64,000 nucleotides of DNA, from positions 806,001 through 870,000 of the forward strand of contig NZ_BSKJ01000001.1 of the NCBI RefSeq assembly GCF_030159595.1, given 5' to 3'. The notes under the pieces were generated by a model, which was given only the letters and a program-made list of their open reading frames with translations, ran no database searches and was not told the DNA's origin. Positions 27,890 through 36,139 of this stretch are shown one piece after another. The position numbers and the translations under genes are program-made. The stretch comes from Pseudomonas putida. GTDB lineage: Bacteria > Pseudomonadota > Gammaproteobacteria > Pseudomonadales > Pseudomonadaceae. Positions within the stretch are counted from its first letter, which is position 1, and the number at the start of each line of letters is the position of its first letter.

Positions 27890-27895
27890 CTGTAA

Positions 27896-27985
27896 GGCCC
27901 CTTCGCGGGCAAGCCCGCTCTCACAGGTAAACCACAATCTTCAAGCCTGTGGTATTTCTGTGGGAGCGGGCTTGCCCGCGAAGCA
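27896..27985. repeat. REP pair (BIME), head-to-head
   Basis: Two inverted REP units (cttcgcgggcaagcccgctc and its reverse complement gagcgggcttgcccgcgaag) face each other across about 40 bases. They lie between convergent genes. Confidence 0.9.
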
Positions 27986-28001
27986 GACGACGCGATTTTT
28001 T

Positions 28002-28784
28002 CTAACGTGTAGCAATCCAGATCAACAACCCCGCCTGGAACACCGCAAACGCCACCAGGCAGGTGATGGTAAAGCGCAACCCGCCGTCTTCGCGCTGGTA
28101 CTTGGCCACCCGCTCATCGCGCTCGCGCAGTTGCCCTTCCTTTTCCTGCAACTGGTGGTCGGCCTGCTGCAGCAGGTTGGCGGCATCCAGAATCTCCACG
28201 CGTTGCAGGCGCTCGCTGCTCCAGGCGGCCTTGAGCTGGCCCACGGTCATGCCCACGGTACGGCCCTTCAAATGCTGGCTGTCCTCGTACTCCACCTCGA
28301 TACCCACCCCGCGCAAGCAGTGGTCACGGCGTAGGCGTGAGTCCTCGTTCAACGCATCCTTGCTTGGCAGCGTCATACCCTCCACCTGGTAGTGCGACCA
28401 CTTGCGCTGCAGCCACTGCACGGCCTGGGCCAGCATGAAGCGGCCGATACCACGGTTCACCGGCTCCAGTTGCAGGCCATGCTCATTGCCGATACGCACC
28501 AGGCGTTCGGCATGGTCGACGCGGATGTCCAGGCGGTTCTGCTCTTTGTGCACTTTCTGTCCGGGCAGCTGGATTTCCAGGCGCAGCAGGCTGTGCGCCT
28601 TGTCGTGGCGCTCGGCATAGCCGAACTGCACAAAACGCAGTGGTCGTGCGCCAGTGCTGCGGTCGGTGGGCAGGGCTGCCAGGCGCAGCAGCTGGAAATG
28701 TTCGGGGGCAAGGTCGGCCCAGGGCAGGGCGGCGCTTGGCTGGGGGTCTTCGGCCGGCTCTACGGCGGCGGGGGCTGTGGTCAT
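28002..28784 (-). CDS. Hypothetical protein with C-terminal membrane anchor
   Basis: The protein has 260 residues and I do not recognise the family. A Pro/Ala-rich N-terminus leads to a beta-rich middle part. Residues about 195-230 are a Gln/Glu-rich helix likely to form a coiled coil (LLQQADHQLQEKEGQLRE). Residues about 238-257 form one transmembrane helix (FTITCLVAFAVFQAGLLIW) at the very C-terminus, so it is probably a tail-anchored inner-membrane protein facing the cytoplasm. It lies 65 bases downstream of an alpha/beta hydrolase gene on the same strand. Confidence 0.75.
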   Translation of the reverse strand: MTTAPAAVEPAEDPQPSAALPWADLAPEHFQLLRLAALPTDRSTGARPLRFVQFGYAERHDKAHSLLRLEIQLPGQKVHKEQNRLDIRVDHAERLVRIGNEHGLQLEPVNRGIGRFMLAQAVQWLQRKWSHYQVEGMTLPSKDALNEDSRLRRDHCLRGVGIEVEYEDSQHLKGRTVGMTVGQLKAAWSSERLQRVEILDAANLLQQADHQLQEKEGQLRERDERVAKYQREDGGLRFTITCLVAFAVFQAGLLIWIATR

Positions 28785-28849
28785 CAGGGCTTGTCCTCGG
28801 CTATGCCTGCTGTATCGGCAGGCATGCCCGGGACCTGAGCCCGTATCGC

Positions 28850-29812
28850 TTATGCCGAAGGCAAATGCTGGATGAACGTCACAATTCGCTCACCCAACTC
28901 GCGTGCCAGAGGCAGCTCCGGGTTGAGGTAGCTGTCACGCTGCTGGCTCATGCCCTTGGGGCTGATGCGCAGCATGTGGTTCATGCCGTCGATCAGCACC
29001 AGCTGTGCATCCGGCTTGGCTGCCTTCAGCCGTTCGGCATCGGCCACGTCCACTTGCACATCGTTGCGCCCCTGTACGATCAATGCGGGCATGGGCAGGC
29101 GGGCAAAGGCGGCCGCCGGGTTTTGCTGGAACAGCGAAATCAGGTACGGCTGCACGCTGGGGCGGAACACCTGGCGCAGCGGTGCGGGCACTTCCAGGCT
29201 GGTCTGCCCGGCCTGCAGGCGGTCGAGCAGGGCGCTGCCACCCGCCAGTTGGGCAGGCGGCAGGCGATGGGCCAGTTGTTCACGCAGCACCTCGGCCAGC
29301 GGCCGCCCGCTGCCGGCCAGGGTGATCACCGCGCTGGCACCTGCCTGCTCGGCGGCCAGGCTGGCGATCAGCGCGCCTTCGCTGTGGCCGATAAGGATCA
29401 GCGGGCCGAAGCGCGAGTCGGCCTTGAGTTTGTGGCTCCAGGCGACCACGTCGGCCACATAGCGCTCCACGCTGAGGTCACGCTCGTCGGGCGTGGCCGG
29501 CTGGCTGGCGGCCACACCGCGCTTGTCGTAGCGCACGCTGGCGATGTGCTCGTTGGCCAGTAGCAGGGCCAGGCGCTTGAGGTTGTCGACCCGGCCCGAC
29601 GCGGGGTTGTTGCCGTCACGGTCGGTGGGGCCGGAGCCGGCGATGATCAGTACCACTGGTGGTGGGGTGGCCTGTTGTGGCAACAGCAGGCTGCCGTGCA
29701 GCACGCCCTGGCCGGTGTCCAGGTCGATGGGGCGTTGCAGCACGGTAGGGGCGGCCGCCTGGGCCAGGCCGGTGCATAGCAGGAAGAGGAGGGCGACGAG
29801 GCGCGACATCAT
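28850..29812 (-). CDS. Secreted alpha/beta hydrolase
   Basis: The protein has 320 residues with a signal peptide ([19 protein letters not shown]). The alpha/beta-hydrolase fold shows the oxyanion region [16 protein letters not shown] near 55-70, the nucleophile elbow GHSEG near 143, an Asp near 257 (QGRNDVQVD) and the catalytic His in DGMNHML near 283. It resembles periplasmic esterases and dienelactone-hydrolase-like proteins. The substrate is unknown. It may be co-transcribed with the downstream tail-anchored protein. Confidence 0.87.
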   Translation of the reverse strand: MMSRLVALLFLLCTGLAQAAAPTVLQRPIDLDTGQGVLHGSLLLPQQATPPPVVLIIAGSGPTDRDGNNPASGRVDNLKRLALLLANEHIASVRYDKRGVAASQPATPDERDLSVERYVADVVAWSHKLKADSRFGPLILIGHSEGALIASLAAEQAGASAVITLAGSGRPLAEVLREQLAHRLPPAQLAGGSALLDRLQAGQTSLEVPAPLRQVFRPSVQPYLISLFQQNPAAAFARLPMPALIVQGRNDVQVDVADAERLKAAKPDAQLVLIDGMNHMLRISPKGMSQQRDSYLNPELPLARELGERIVTFIQHLPSA

Positions 29813-29884
29813 GCGGTACTACATGGGGAGATGGTGGTTTGACCCAATGTTTGTGGGAAGGTTCTCGCCGTGTGCATGGCAGGC

Positions 29885-29927
29885 CCGGCCTCTTCGCGGG
29901 CCAGTCCGCGAAGAGGCCAGCACAGGC
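29885..29927. repeat. REP palindrome (single)
   Basis: A 13-bp inverted repeat (ggcctcttcgcgg / ccgcgaagaggcc) with a 6-base loop lies between the divergent hydrolase and aroC genes. Confidence 0.88.
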
Positions 29928-29987
29928 GAGCAAAGCATCTGTATACTGCTCCTTTCGTCCATTTCAGGCAGAACTCGCGGAGCGTCC

Positions 29988-31079
29988 ATGTCCGGCAATA
30001 CCTACGGCAAGCTGTTCACTGTCACCACCGCTGGCGAAAGCCATGGCCCGGCGTTGGTCGCCATTGTCGATGGATGCCCTCCGGGCCTGGAAATTTCCCT
30101 GGCCGACCTGCAGCACGACCTGGACCGGCGCAAGCCCGGCACCAGCCGGCACACCACCCAGCGGCAGGAAGCCGACGAGGTGGAAATCCTCTCCGGCGTG
30201 TTCGAAGGCCGCACCACCGGCTGCTCGATCGGCCTGCTGATCCGCAACACCGACCAGAAGTCCAAGGACTATTCGGCCATCAAGGACCTGTTCCGCCCCG
30301 CCCACGCCGACTACACCTATCACCACAAATACGGTGTCCGCGATTACCGCGGCGGTGGCCGCAGCTCGGCCCGCGAAACCGCCATGCGCGTGGCTGCCGG
30401 TGCCATCGCCAAGAAGTACCTGGCCACCCAGGGCATCACCGTGCGCGGCTACATGAGCCAGCTGGGCCCGATCGAAATCCCGTTCAAGACCTGGGAGTCG
30501 GTAGAGCAGAACGCCTTCTTCAGCCCCGACCCGGACAAGGTGCCGGAGCTTGAGGCCTACATGGACCAGCTGCGCCGTGACCAGGACTCGGTGGGTGCCA
30601 AGATTACCGTGGTGGCCGAGGGCGTGATGCCGGGTTTGGGCGAACCGATCTTCGACCGTCTGGACGCAGAGCTGGCCCACGCGCTGATGAGCATCAACGC
30701 GGTCAAGGGCGTGGAAATCGGCGCCGGCTTCGCCAGCGTTGCCCAGCGTGGTACTGAACACCGTGACGAATTGACCCCGGAAGGCTTCCTCAGCAACAAC
30801 GCCGGCGGCATCCTGGGTGGCATTTCGTCGGGCCAGCCGATCGTTGCTCACCTGGCATTGAAGCCGACCTCCAGCATCACCACCCCGGGCCGTTCGATCG
30901 ACATCGACGGCAACCCGGTGGACGTCATCACCAAAGGCCGCCACGACCCGTGCGTGGGCATCCGAGCTACGCCGATCGCCGAGGCGATGATGGCCATCGC
31001 GCTGATGGACCACCTGCTGCGTCACCGTGCGCAGAATGCTGATGTAAAAGTGAGTACCCCGGTGCTGGGCCAGCTCTGA
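29988..31079 (+). CDS. aroC: Chorismate synthase
   Basis: This 363-residue FMN-dependent enzyme makes chorismate from EPSP in the last shikimate step. Signatures are [14 protein letters not shown] near 17-30, [20 protein letters not shown] near 125-145 and [17 protein letters not shown] near 318-334. ATG 29988 ([10 protein letters not shown]) is the conserved start; in-frame sequence upstream runs through a REP element and is not coding. A possible -10 box (tatact, 29942-29947) lies upstream. The type II DAHP synthase at 57 kb feeds the same pathway. Confidence 0.97.
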   Translation: MSGNTYGKLFTVTTAGESHGPALVAIVDGCPPGLEISLADLQHDLDRRKPGTSRHTTQRQEADEVEILSGVFEGRTTGCSIGLLIRNTDQKSKDYSAIKDLFRPAHADYTYHHKYGVRDYRGGGRSSARETAMRVAAGAIAKKYLATQGITVRGYMSQLGPIEIPFKTWESVEQNAFFSPDPDKVPELEAYMDQLRRDQDSVGAKITVVAEGVMPGLGEPIFDRLDAELAHALMSINAVKGVEIGAGFASVAQRGTEHRDELTPEGFLSNNAGGILGGISSGQPIVAHLALKPTSSITTPGRSIDIDGNPVDVITKGRHDPCVGIRATPIAEAMMAIALMDHLLRHRAQNADVKVSTPVLGQL

Positions 31080-31089
31080 TTCACTTGTA

Positions 31090-31187
31090 CCGGCCTCTTC
31101 GCGGGTAAACCCGCTCCCACAGGGATCTCGCAAACCCTGAGGGCAGCGAAATCCCTGTGGGAGCGGGTTTACCCGCGAAGAGGCCGG
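31090..31187. repeat. REP pair (BIME), head-to-head
   Basis: Two inverted units (ccggcctcttcgcgggtaaa and its reverse complement, each with the ccgctcccacaggg tail) are separated by about 30 bases. The pair lies between aroC and the MFS gene, both on the plus strand. Confidence 0.93.
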
Positions 31188-31211
31188 CCCAGGTCCCCAC
31201 AAGGCCATCCC

Positions 31212-32366
31212 ATGCAACCCATTCCCTACTGGCGCCTGTCCAGCTTCTATCTCTTCTACTTCGCTCTGCTAGGCTCCACTGCCCCTTTCCTGGCGCTGTA
31301 CTTCGACCACCTGGGTTTCTCCCCGGCACGCATCGGCGAGCTGGTGGCCATCCCCATGCTGATGCGCTGCGTTGCCCCCAACCTGTGGGGCTGGCTGGGC
31401 GACCGCACCGGCCAGCGCCTGCTGATCGTGCGCCTGGGGGCGTTGTGCACCCTGGCCACCTTCGCCCTGATCTTCTTCGGCAAAAGTTACGCGTGGCTGG
31501 CGCTGGTAATGGCCCTGCACGCGTTCTTCTGGCACGCGGTACTGCCCCAGTTCGAGGTCATTACCCTGGCTCACCTGCACGGGCAAACGTCGCGCTACAG
31601 CCAGGTGCGCCTGTGGGGCTCGATCGGCTTCATCCTGACCGTGGTCGGCCTGGGCCGCCTGTTCGAATGGTTGAGCCTGGACATCTACCCGGTGGCGCTG
31701 GTCACCATCATGGCCGGCATTGTCGCCGCCAGCCTGTGGGTACCCAATGCCCAGCCGGTGGAGCAAGGTGAGCGCAGCAGCGCCGGTGGTTTTTTGCAGC
31801 AGTTGCGCGCCCCCGGGGTGATCGCGTTCTACGCTTGCGTGGCGCTGATGCAGCTCAGCCATGGGCCTTACTACACCTTTCTGACCCTTCACCTGGAGCA
31901 CCTGGGCTATAGCCGTGGAGCCATCGGCTTGCTGTGGGCGCTGGGGGTGGTGGCCGAAGTGCTGATGTTCATGGTCATGAGCCGCCTGTTTGCCCGCTTC
32001 AGCGTGCAGCGGGTGTTGCTGGCCAGTTTCCTGTTGGCGGCCGTGCGCTGGCTGCTGTTGGGCAACCTGGCAGGTGAGCCGGCGGTGCTTATCCTTGCCC
32101 AGTTAATGCATGCGGCCACCTTTGGCTGCTTCCACGCTGCCAGCATTGCGTTCGTGCAGTCCAGCTTCGGCGCACGTCAGCAGGGCCAAGGGCAGGCGTT
32201 GTATGCGGCGTTGTCGGGTACCGGGGGGGCATTGGGGGCTTTGTATTCGGGCTACAGCTGGAAACTGCTGGGCCCCACCTTCACCTTTGGTATGGCCAGT
32301 GCCGCAGCCTTGGCCGCAGCCGTTATCATTGCCCTTTGTTCGCAACCGACCAGGACCCGTCCCTGA
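31212..32366 (+). CDS. MFS transporter (HcaT / MFS_1-like family)
   Basis: This 384-residue inner-membrane protein has about 12 transmembrane helices. The starts YWRLSSFYLFYFALLG and YFDHLGFSPARIGEL and the loop NLWGWLGDRTG are typical of the MFS group around the E. coli phenylpropionate transporter HcaT and nucleoside carriers. The substrate is unknown. Its stop overlaps the start of the acireductone-dioxygenase-like gene (TGATG), so the two are translationally coupled. Confidence 0.87.
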   Translation: MQPIPYWRLSSFYLFYFALLGSTAPFLALYFDHLGFSPARIGELVAIPMLMRCVAPNLWGWLGDRTGQRLLIVRLGALCTLATFALIFFGKSYAWLALVMALHAFFWHAVLPQFEVITLAHLHGQTSRYSQVRLWGSIGFILTVVGLGRLFEWLSLDIYPVALVTIMAGIVAASLWVPNAQPVEQGERSSAGGFLQQLRAPGVIAFYACVALMQLSHGPYYTFLTLHLEHLGYSRGAIGLLWALGVVAEVLMFMVMSRLFARFSVQRVLLASFLLAAVRWLLLGNLAGEPAVLILAQLMHAATFGCFHAASIAFVQSSFGARQQGQGQALYAALSGTGGALGALYSGYSWKLLGPTFTFGMASAAALAAAVIIALCSQPTRTRP

Positions 32367-32902
32367 TGAGCATTCTCAGTGTTTTCCACCCCTCCAGCCC
32401 GGAACTGCCGAACAAGGTGCTGACCCACCACGACGATATCGTCGCCACCTTGGCCGAGCAGGGCGTGCGTTTTGTGCATGCCGGGCATGGCTTGCGGGTG
32501 CGCCCTGGTACGGCCGAAGGCGAGGCGCTGGACGCATGCCGTGAGCATCTGGACCAGTTGATGACGGCGCATGGCTGCAAGGCATTCGTGCTGTTGAACC
32601 GCGACGGTGAAGACCCGGCGCAGGTCGATGTGCGCGATGAACATGTGCATGATGCCGAAGAGGTGTTTGCCGTAGTCAGCGGGCGTGCGCAGGTTGGCCT
32701 GCGTTTGGGCGACCGGGTGTATTCGGTGCTGTGCGAGAAGGGTGACCGGTTGGTGGTGCCGGCGGGGACGCGGCGCTGGGTAGAGCTGGGGGATACGCCG
32801 TTTTGCTTGGCGCTGCGGTTGTATGGCAGCGAGCAGGGTGTGCAGGCGCGGTTTACCGGGGATGTGACTGCGCGGGCGTTTCTGGGGATTGATGAGTTGT
32901 AG
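32366..32902 (+). CDS. Acireductone dioxygenase-like cupin, one metal ligand replaced
   Basis: The protein has 178 residues, the usual length of acireductone dioxygenase (ARD) of the methionine salvage pathway. It carries the family blocks DEHVHDAEEVF (two His and one Glu of the metal site, near 92-101), DRVYSVLCEKGD and VPAGTRRWVELG. The fourth ligand, normally the His of TRHW, is Arg here. Metal binding or chemistry may therefore differ. ATG 32366 overlaps the stop of the MFS gene. No other methionine-salvage gene is nearby. Confidence 0.82.
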   Translation: MSILSVFHPSSPELPNKVLTHHDDIVATLAEQGVRFVHAGHGLRVRPGTAEGEALDACREHLDQLMTAHGCKAFVLLNRDGEDPAQVDVRDEHVHDAEEVFAVVSGRAQVGLRLGDRVYSVLCEKGDRLVVPAGTRRWVELGDTPFCLALRLYGSEQGVQARFTGDVTARAFLGIDEL

Positions 32903-32910
32903 TGGCCTTG

Positions 32911-33008
32911 CTGGCCTCTTCGCGGGCAAGCCCGCTCCCACAGGGATTGCGCAAGACCTGAGGACAGCGCTGTACCTGTGGGAGCGGGCTTGCCCGCGAA
33001 GAGGCCAG
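32911..33008. repeat. REP pair (BIME), head-to-head
   Basis: Inverted units ctggcctcttcgcgggcaag and its reverse complement, with cccgctcccacaggg tails, separated by about 30 bases. They lie between convergent genes. Confidence 0.93.
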
Positions 33009-33025
33009 GTGAAGCAACACAAAAC

Positions 33026-33298
33026 TCAGCGATAGGTCGGCAGGGCAAACCGCTGCTGGCTTTGCAGCATCGAAATCACCGGCAGTTCACTGGCCTGTTC
33101 AGCCAGGTCACGGCGAATGGCGCTGATCGCCCAGGACAACTGCTCGGCACTGTGCAGTTGCGCATAGGTGAGCACCCGGCGGGTAACCTTGCCATCGGCT
33201 GCGCGCAGGGTCAGCAGCACGCCGCCATCGGGGCGGGCCTGGGTATTGACCTGGTAAGCAGAAAATACCGAGACGAACTTTTGCTGGATGAGGTCCAT
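33026..33298 (-). CDS. DUF3509-like small protein
   Basis: This 90-residue protein starts MDLIQQKFVSVFSAYQV. It has an alpha-beta-beta pattern (GVLLTLRAADGKVTRRVL) and a helical C-terminal half. This resembles DUF3509, a Pseudomonas-restricted family of unknown function. ATG 33298 is chosen because AGGAG lies seven bases upstream; the longer in-frame extension to 33475 has no coding character. The neighbourhood gives no functional hint. Confidence 0.72.
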   Translation of the reverse strand: MDLIQQKFVSVFSAYQVNTQARPDGGVLLTLRAADGKVTRRVLTYAQLHSAEQLSWAISAIRRDLAEQASELPVISMLQSQQRFALPTYR

Positions 33299-33563
33299 AT
33301 CAACTCCTGGCTGTTGTGTGGCAGACATGAGTAGATAATTGCAGCGACCGTGCCAGATCCTGAATCCATAAAAAATCCAGTAAATACAGGGTTTTACGGA
33401 AGCTCTACGAAGGCGCCACCGTGCAGGTTGCATGGTCATGCATTTTGCACAGTGCATTTTGCACGAGTCAGGCATTGCCTATCGGCCCCATAGAAACTGA
33501 ACCTTTGACCCCACTGGCGTGCCTGACAAACACTTGGGCAATCCTTTATGCCAGGAGGTTCCG

Positions 33564-34088
33564 ATGACCCGCCAAACCGCTCCCGCCACCATGACCGACG
33601 ACGAAACCGCCGCATTCGCCGAACAGGTATTCGAACGTGCCCGCCAGGGCGATGCCGAAATGCTTGGGCGCCTGCTCGCCAGCGGCCTGCCGGCCAACCT
33701 GCGCAACCATAAGGGCGATACTCTGCTGATGCTGGCCAGCTACCACGGCCACCACGACGCAGTGCGTGTGTTGCTGGCCAACGGTGCCGACCCGTTGATT
33801 GCCAACGACAGCGGCCAGTTGCCTATTGCCGGGGCTGCGTTCAAGGGGGACCTGACGATGATCTGCCTGCTGCTGGAGCATGGCGTGCCGGTGGACGCTG
33901 CCGCACAGGATGGGCGTACCGCGCTGATGCTGGCGGCCATGTTCAACCGCAGCGAGATCCTCGATTATCTGCTGGCCCAAGGCGCCGACCCGGCGCGTCA
34001 GGATGCCCGCGGCGCCACTGCGCTGATGGCGGCGCAAACCATGGGGGCGGTAGACGCCGCCGCACGCCTGCAAACGCTGGCCGGCTAA
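33564..34088 (+). CDS. Ankyrin-repeat protein
   Basis: The protein has 174 residues with about four ankyrin repeats from residue 40 to the end (for example NHKGDTLLMLASYHGHHDAV, then GRTALMLAAMF and GATALMAAQTMG). ATG 33564 follows AGGAGG. There is no signal peptide, so it is probably cytoplasmic and binds a protein partner. Single ankyrin proteins of this size in pseudomonads are often near catalase or stress genes, but nothing of that kind is next to it here. Confidence 0.88.
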   Translation: MTRQTAPATMTDDETAAFAEQVFERARQGDAEMLGRLLASGLPANLRNHKGDTLLMLASYHGHHDAVRVLLANGADPLIANDSGQLPIAGAAFKGDLTMICLLLEHGVPVDAAAQDGRTALMLAAMFNRSEILDYLLAQGADPARQDARGATALMAAQTMGAVDAAARLQTLAG

Positions 34089-34148
34089 CCATCTGGGGGC
34101 ATTTGCGGCTATCCTTGGCGACTTTTCACCCGTCGCAGGCCCCCTTTC

Positions 34149-34679
34149 ATGAAAACTCAGTTGCTCGAACTCATCAGCCTCATTGGTGCCGGCTGCATGC
34201 GCGAGGCCGACATCGAGCGCATCGCCGACGAGGCCGCCCAGGCTTACGCCGACCCGGTTGCCTTCCTGGCTGCCAACCCAGATATCAACTACGACGACTC
34301 CTTCCCGATCCCGCTGGGCGAATGGGTGGTGCTGGGCAGCCTGCCGGACACCGTGGTGTTCCAGGCTGACAGCTATCAAGCGCTGTTCCAGCAGATCAGC
34401 GACTCGTTCGACAACAGCGTGCCGTTCACCCTCAAGCCCAAACAGCTGGCCCGTACCGAGCCACTGACCGCCCTTAACCGCATTCAGGTGCAGATGGGGG
34501 CGTTGAACAAAGAGGCCGGCGGTTATGTGCTGCTTAACTTCAGCCAGTTGCTGGATGATGAATTGCAGGTGGTGATGGTCGGGCAGCATGACCTGGCGCG
34601 GGTGCTGGCGTTGGGGGCAGAGGTGGGCATCAAGGTCGAACCGGCGCTGGAAGCACTGAAAGTCGCTGTCCACATCTGA
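34149..34679 (+). CDS. Hypothetical protein
   Basis: This 176-residue soluble protein is not recognised. It begins with a helical segment (MKTQLLELISLIGAGCMREADIE would be its first helix region; only residues 1-17 are hydrophobic-patterned), followed by an alternating alpha/beta part with DDSFPIPLGEWVVLGSLPD near 58-76. No signal peptide or membrane helix. It lies 60 bases after the ankyrin gene on the same strand and may be co-transcribed. Its codon use is like the neighbours, so I regard it as a real gene. Confidence 0.75.
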   Translation: MKTQLLELISLIGAGCMREADIERIADEAAQAYADPVAFLAANPDINYDDSFPIPLGEWVVLGSLPDTVVFQADSYQALFQQISDSFDNSVPFTLKPKQLARTEPLTALNRIQVQMGALNKEAGGYVLLNFSQLLDDELQVVMVGQHDLARVLALGAEVGIKVEPALEALKVAVHI

Positions 34680-34690
34680 TTTCGGCGATT

Positions 34691-34720
34691 GCGTCTTCGC
34701 GGGCAAGCACGCGAAGACGC
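34691..34720. repeat. REP-type palindrome (single)
   Basis: An 11-bp inverted repeat gcgtcttcgcg / cgcgaagacgc with an 8-base loop, between convergent genes. Confidence 0.85.
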
Positions 34721-34741
34721 CGGCACAGGCGACTTTTAACT

Positions 34742-35680
34742 TCACCCCAGCGCCGTATCCAGAAACATCATCACCGCAAACCCACCCATCAATCCCAGCG
34801 TCGCTGCTGTCTGGTGCCCATTACGGTGGGTTTCGGGTATCACCTCGTGGCTGACCACAAAGATCATCGCCCCCGCTGCCAGGCCCATGCTAATCGGGTA
34901 AGCCAGGGCAAAGCCGGTGGAAATCCCCAGCCCGATCACCGCCCCCAGCGGCTCCATCAACCCCGACCCGATCGCCACCAGCGCAGCCTTCAGGCTCGAC
35001 AGCCCAGTGGCATGTAAGGCCAGCGCCACGGCCAGCCCCTCGGGGATGTCCTGGATGGCGATGGCGCTGGTCAGCGGCAAGCCGATGCTCATGTCGCCAT
35101 TGGCGAAGCTCACGCCAATGGCCATGCCTTCAGGCAGGTTGTGCAGGGTGATCGCCAGCACGAACAGCCACACCCGGCTGATGCGCTCGGCTTCGGGGCC
35201 ACACGGGCCGGTGCTTTCATGCTCGTGCGGGGTGAAGCGGTCCAGTCCCAGCATCAACAGCACACCCAAACCCATGCCCAGCACCACGGTAAAGGCCGCA
35301 GCCGGGCCGTTGCCGGTAATCTCGCGGGCCGCATCCAAGCCCGGCAGAATCAGCGAAAACGAGCTGGCCGCCAGCATCATGCCGGCGGCAAAGCCCAGCA
35401 TCACGTCCTGGGCGCGTGCGCCAACGTCACGCAGCACCACCGCCAGCACAGCGCCCAAAGCCGTGGCGCCAAAGCCCGAGAGCCCGCCCAGCAAGGCCAG
35501 GTGCAGGTTGTCGGCGTGGTCGCCGTTTACCGCGTTCCACACGCTGGCGCCCAGCAGCACGACCACCGCCAGCAGGCTAAGGCCCAGGCCGGCGCTGAGC
35601 CAGGGGGTGTTCACGGCTTGCTGGCGCCAGGCGTGCAGCAGTGAGGGTGGGGCGGCGCTTTGCGTGTGGGCGGGGGGCAT
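34742..35680 (-). CDS. ZIP family divalent metal transporter
   Basis: This 312-residue inner-membrane protein has about eight helices. The metal-site helices are visible: TLHNLPEGMAIGVSFANGD near 178-196 and IQDIPEGLAVALALHATG near 208-225, the paired HNxPEG/xDxPEG motifs of ZIP proteins. A His/Glu stretch (RFTPHEHES near 147) in the middle loop may bind zinc. It most likely imports zinc or iron. No Zur or Fur site was found in front of it. Confidence 0.92.
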   Translation of the reverse strand: MPPAHTQSAAPPSLLHAWRQQAVNTPWLSAGLGLSLLAVVVLLGASVWNAVNGDHADNLHLALLGGLSGFGATALGAVLAVVLRDVGARAQDVMLGFAAGMMLAASSFSLILPGLDAAREITGNGPAAAFTVVLGMGLGVLLMLGLDRFTPHEHESTGPCGPEAERISRVWLFVLAITLHNLPEGMAIGVSFANGDMSIGLPLTSAIAIQDIPEGLAVALALHATGLSSLKAALVAIGSGLMEPLGAVIGLGISTGFALAYPISMGLAAGAMIFVVSHEVIPETHRNGHQTAATLGLMGGFAVMMFLDTALG

Positions 35681-35806
35681 ACGAACCTCGAATCAATGAA
35701 TACCGGCAGTCTACTCAGAGACCTGCGCCAGCCGCCAAGGATTCGCTTCTATTGGCGCGATAGCTGACTATGCTGTGCAGCAAAGCCTTTTGACAGGAGT
35801 TTTAGC

Positions 35807-35998
35807 ATGGGGTCGACATTCAACAGCCTGGTCGGGCTGATCATCCTGGCGCTGGATATCTGGGCCATCCTCAATGTGATCAAGAGTGGCAGCGAGGTGG
35901 GTATCAAGGTGTTGTGGATCTTGCTGATCGCTTTGTTGCCGGTGGTGGGCCTGGTGATTTGGGCCATCGCGGGGCCGCGGGGGAATGTGCGCATCTGA
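35807..35998 (+). CDS. PLDc_N-type small membrane protein
   Basis: The protein has 63 residues with two hydrophobic helices (near 8-24 and 34-54) joined by the loop NVIKSGSEVGIKVLW, followed by GPRGNVRI. This matches the phospholipase D/nuclease N-terminal (PLDc_N) module as found in stand-alone bacterial proteins. AGGAG lies seven bases before ATG. The function is unknown. It lies upstream of the LTA-synthase-like gene on the same strand. Confidence 0.82.
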   Translation: MGSTFNSLVGLIILALDIWAILNVIKSGSEVGIKVLWILLIALLPVVGLVIWAIAGPRGNVRI

Positions 35999-36139
35999 AA
36001 GGCTGGCACAGACAAAACCCGCAACACCCCAGTGACAAAATTTTCACATTGGTTTAAACAGAATCCGCACCCGCACAATGCTGCGTTGGTCTAGCGCCAC
36101 CGCCTCTCCGCAAACCGCAATCCTAGGATCCTCCCATTC

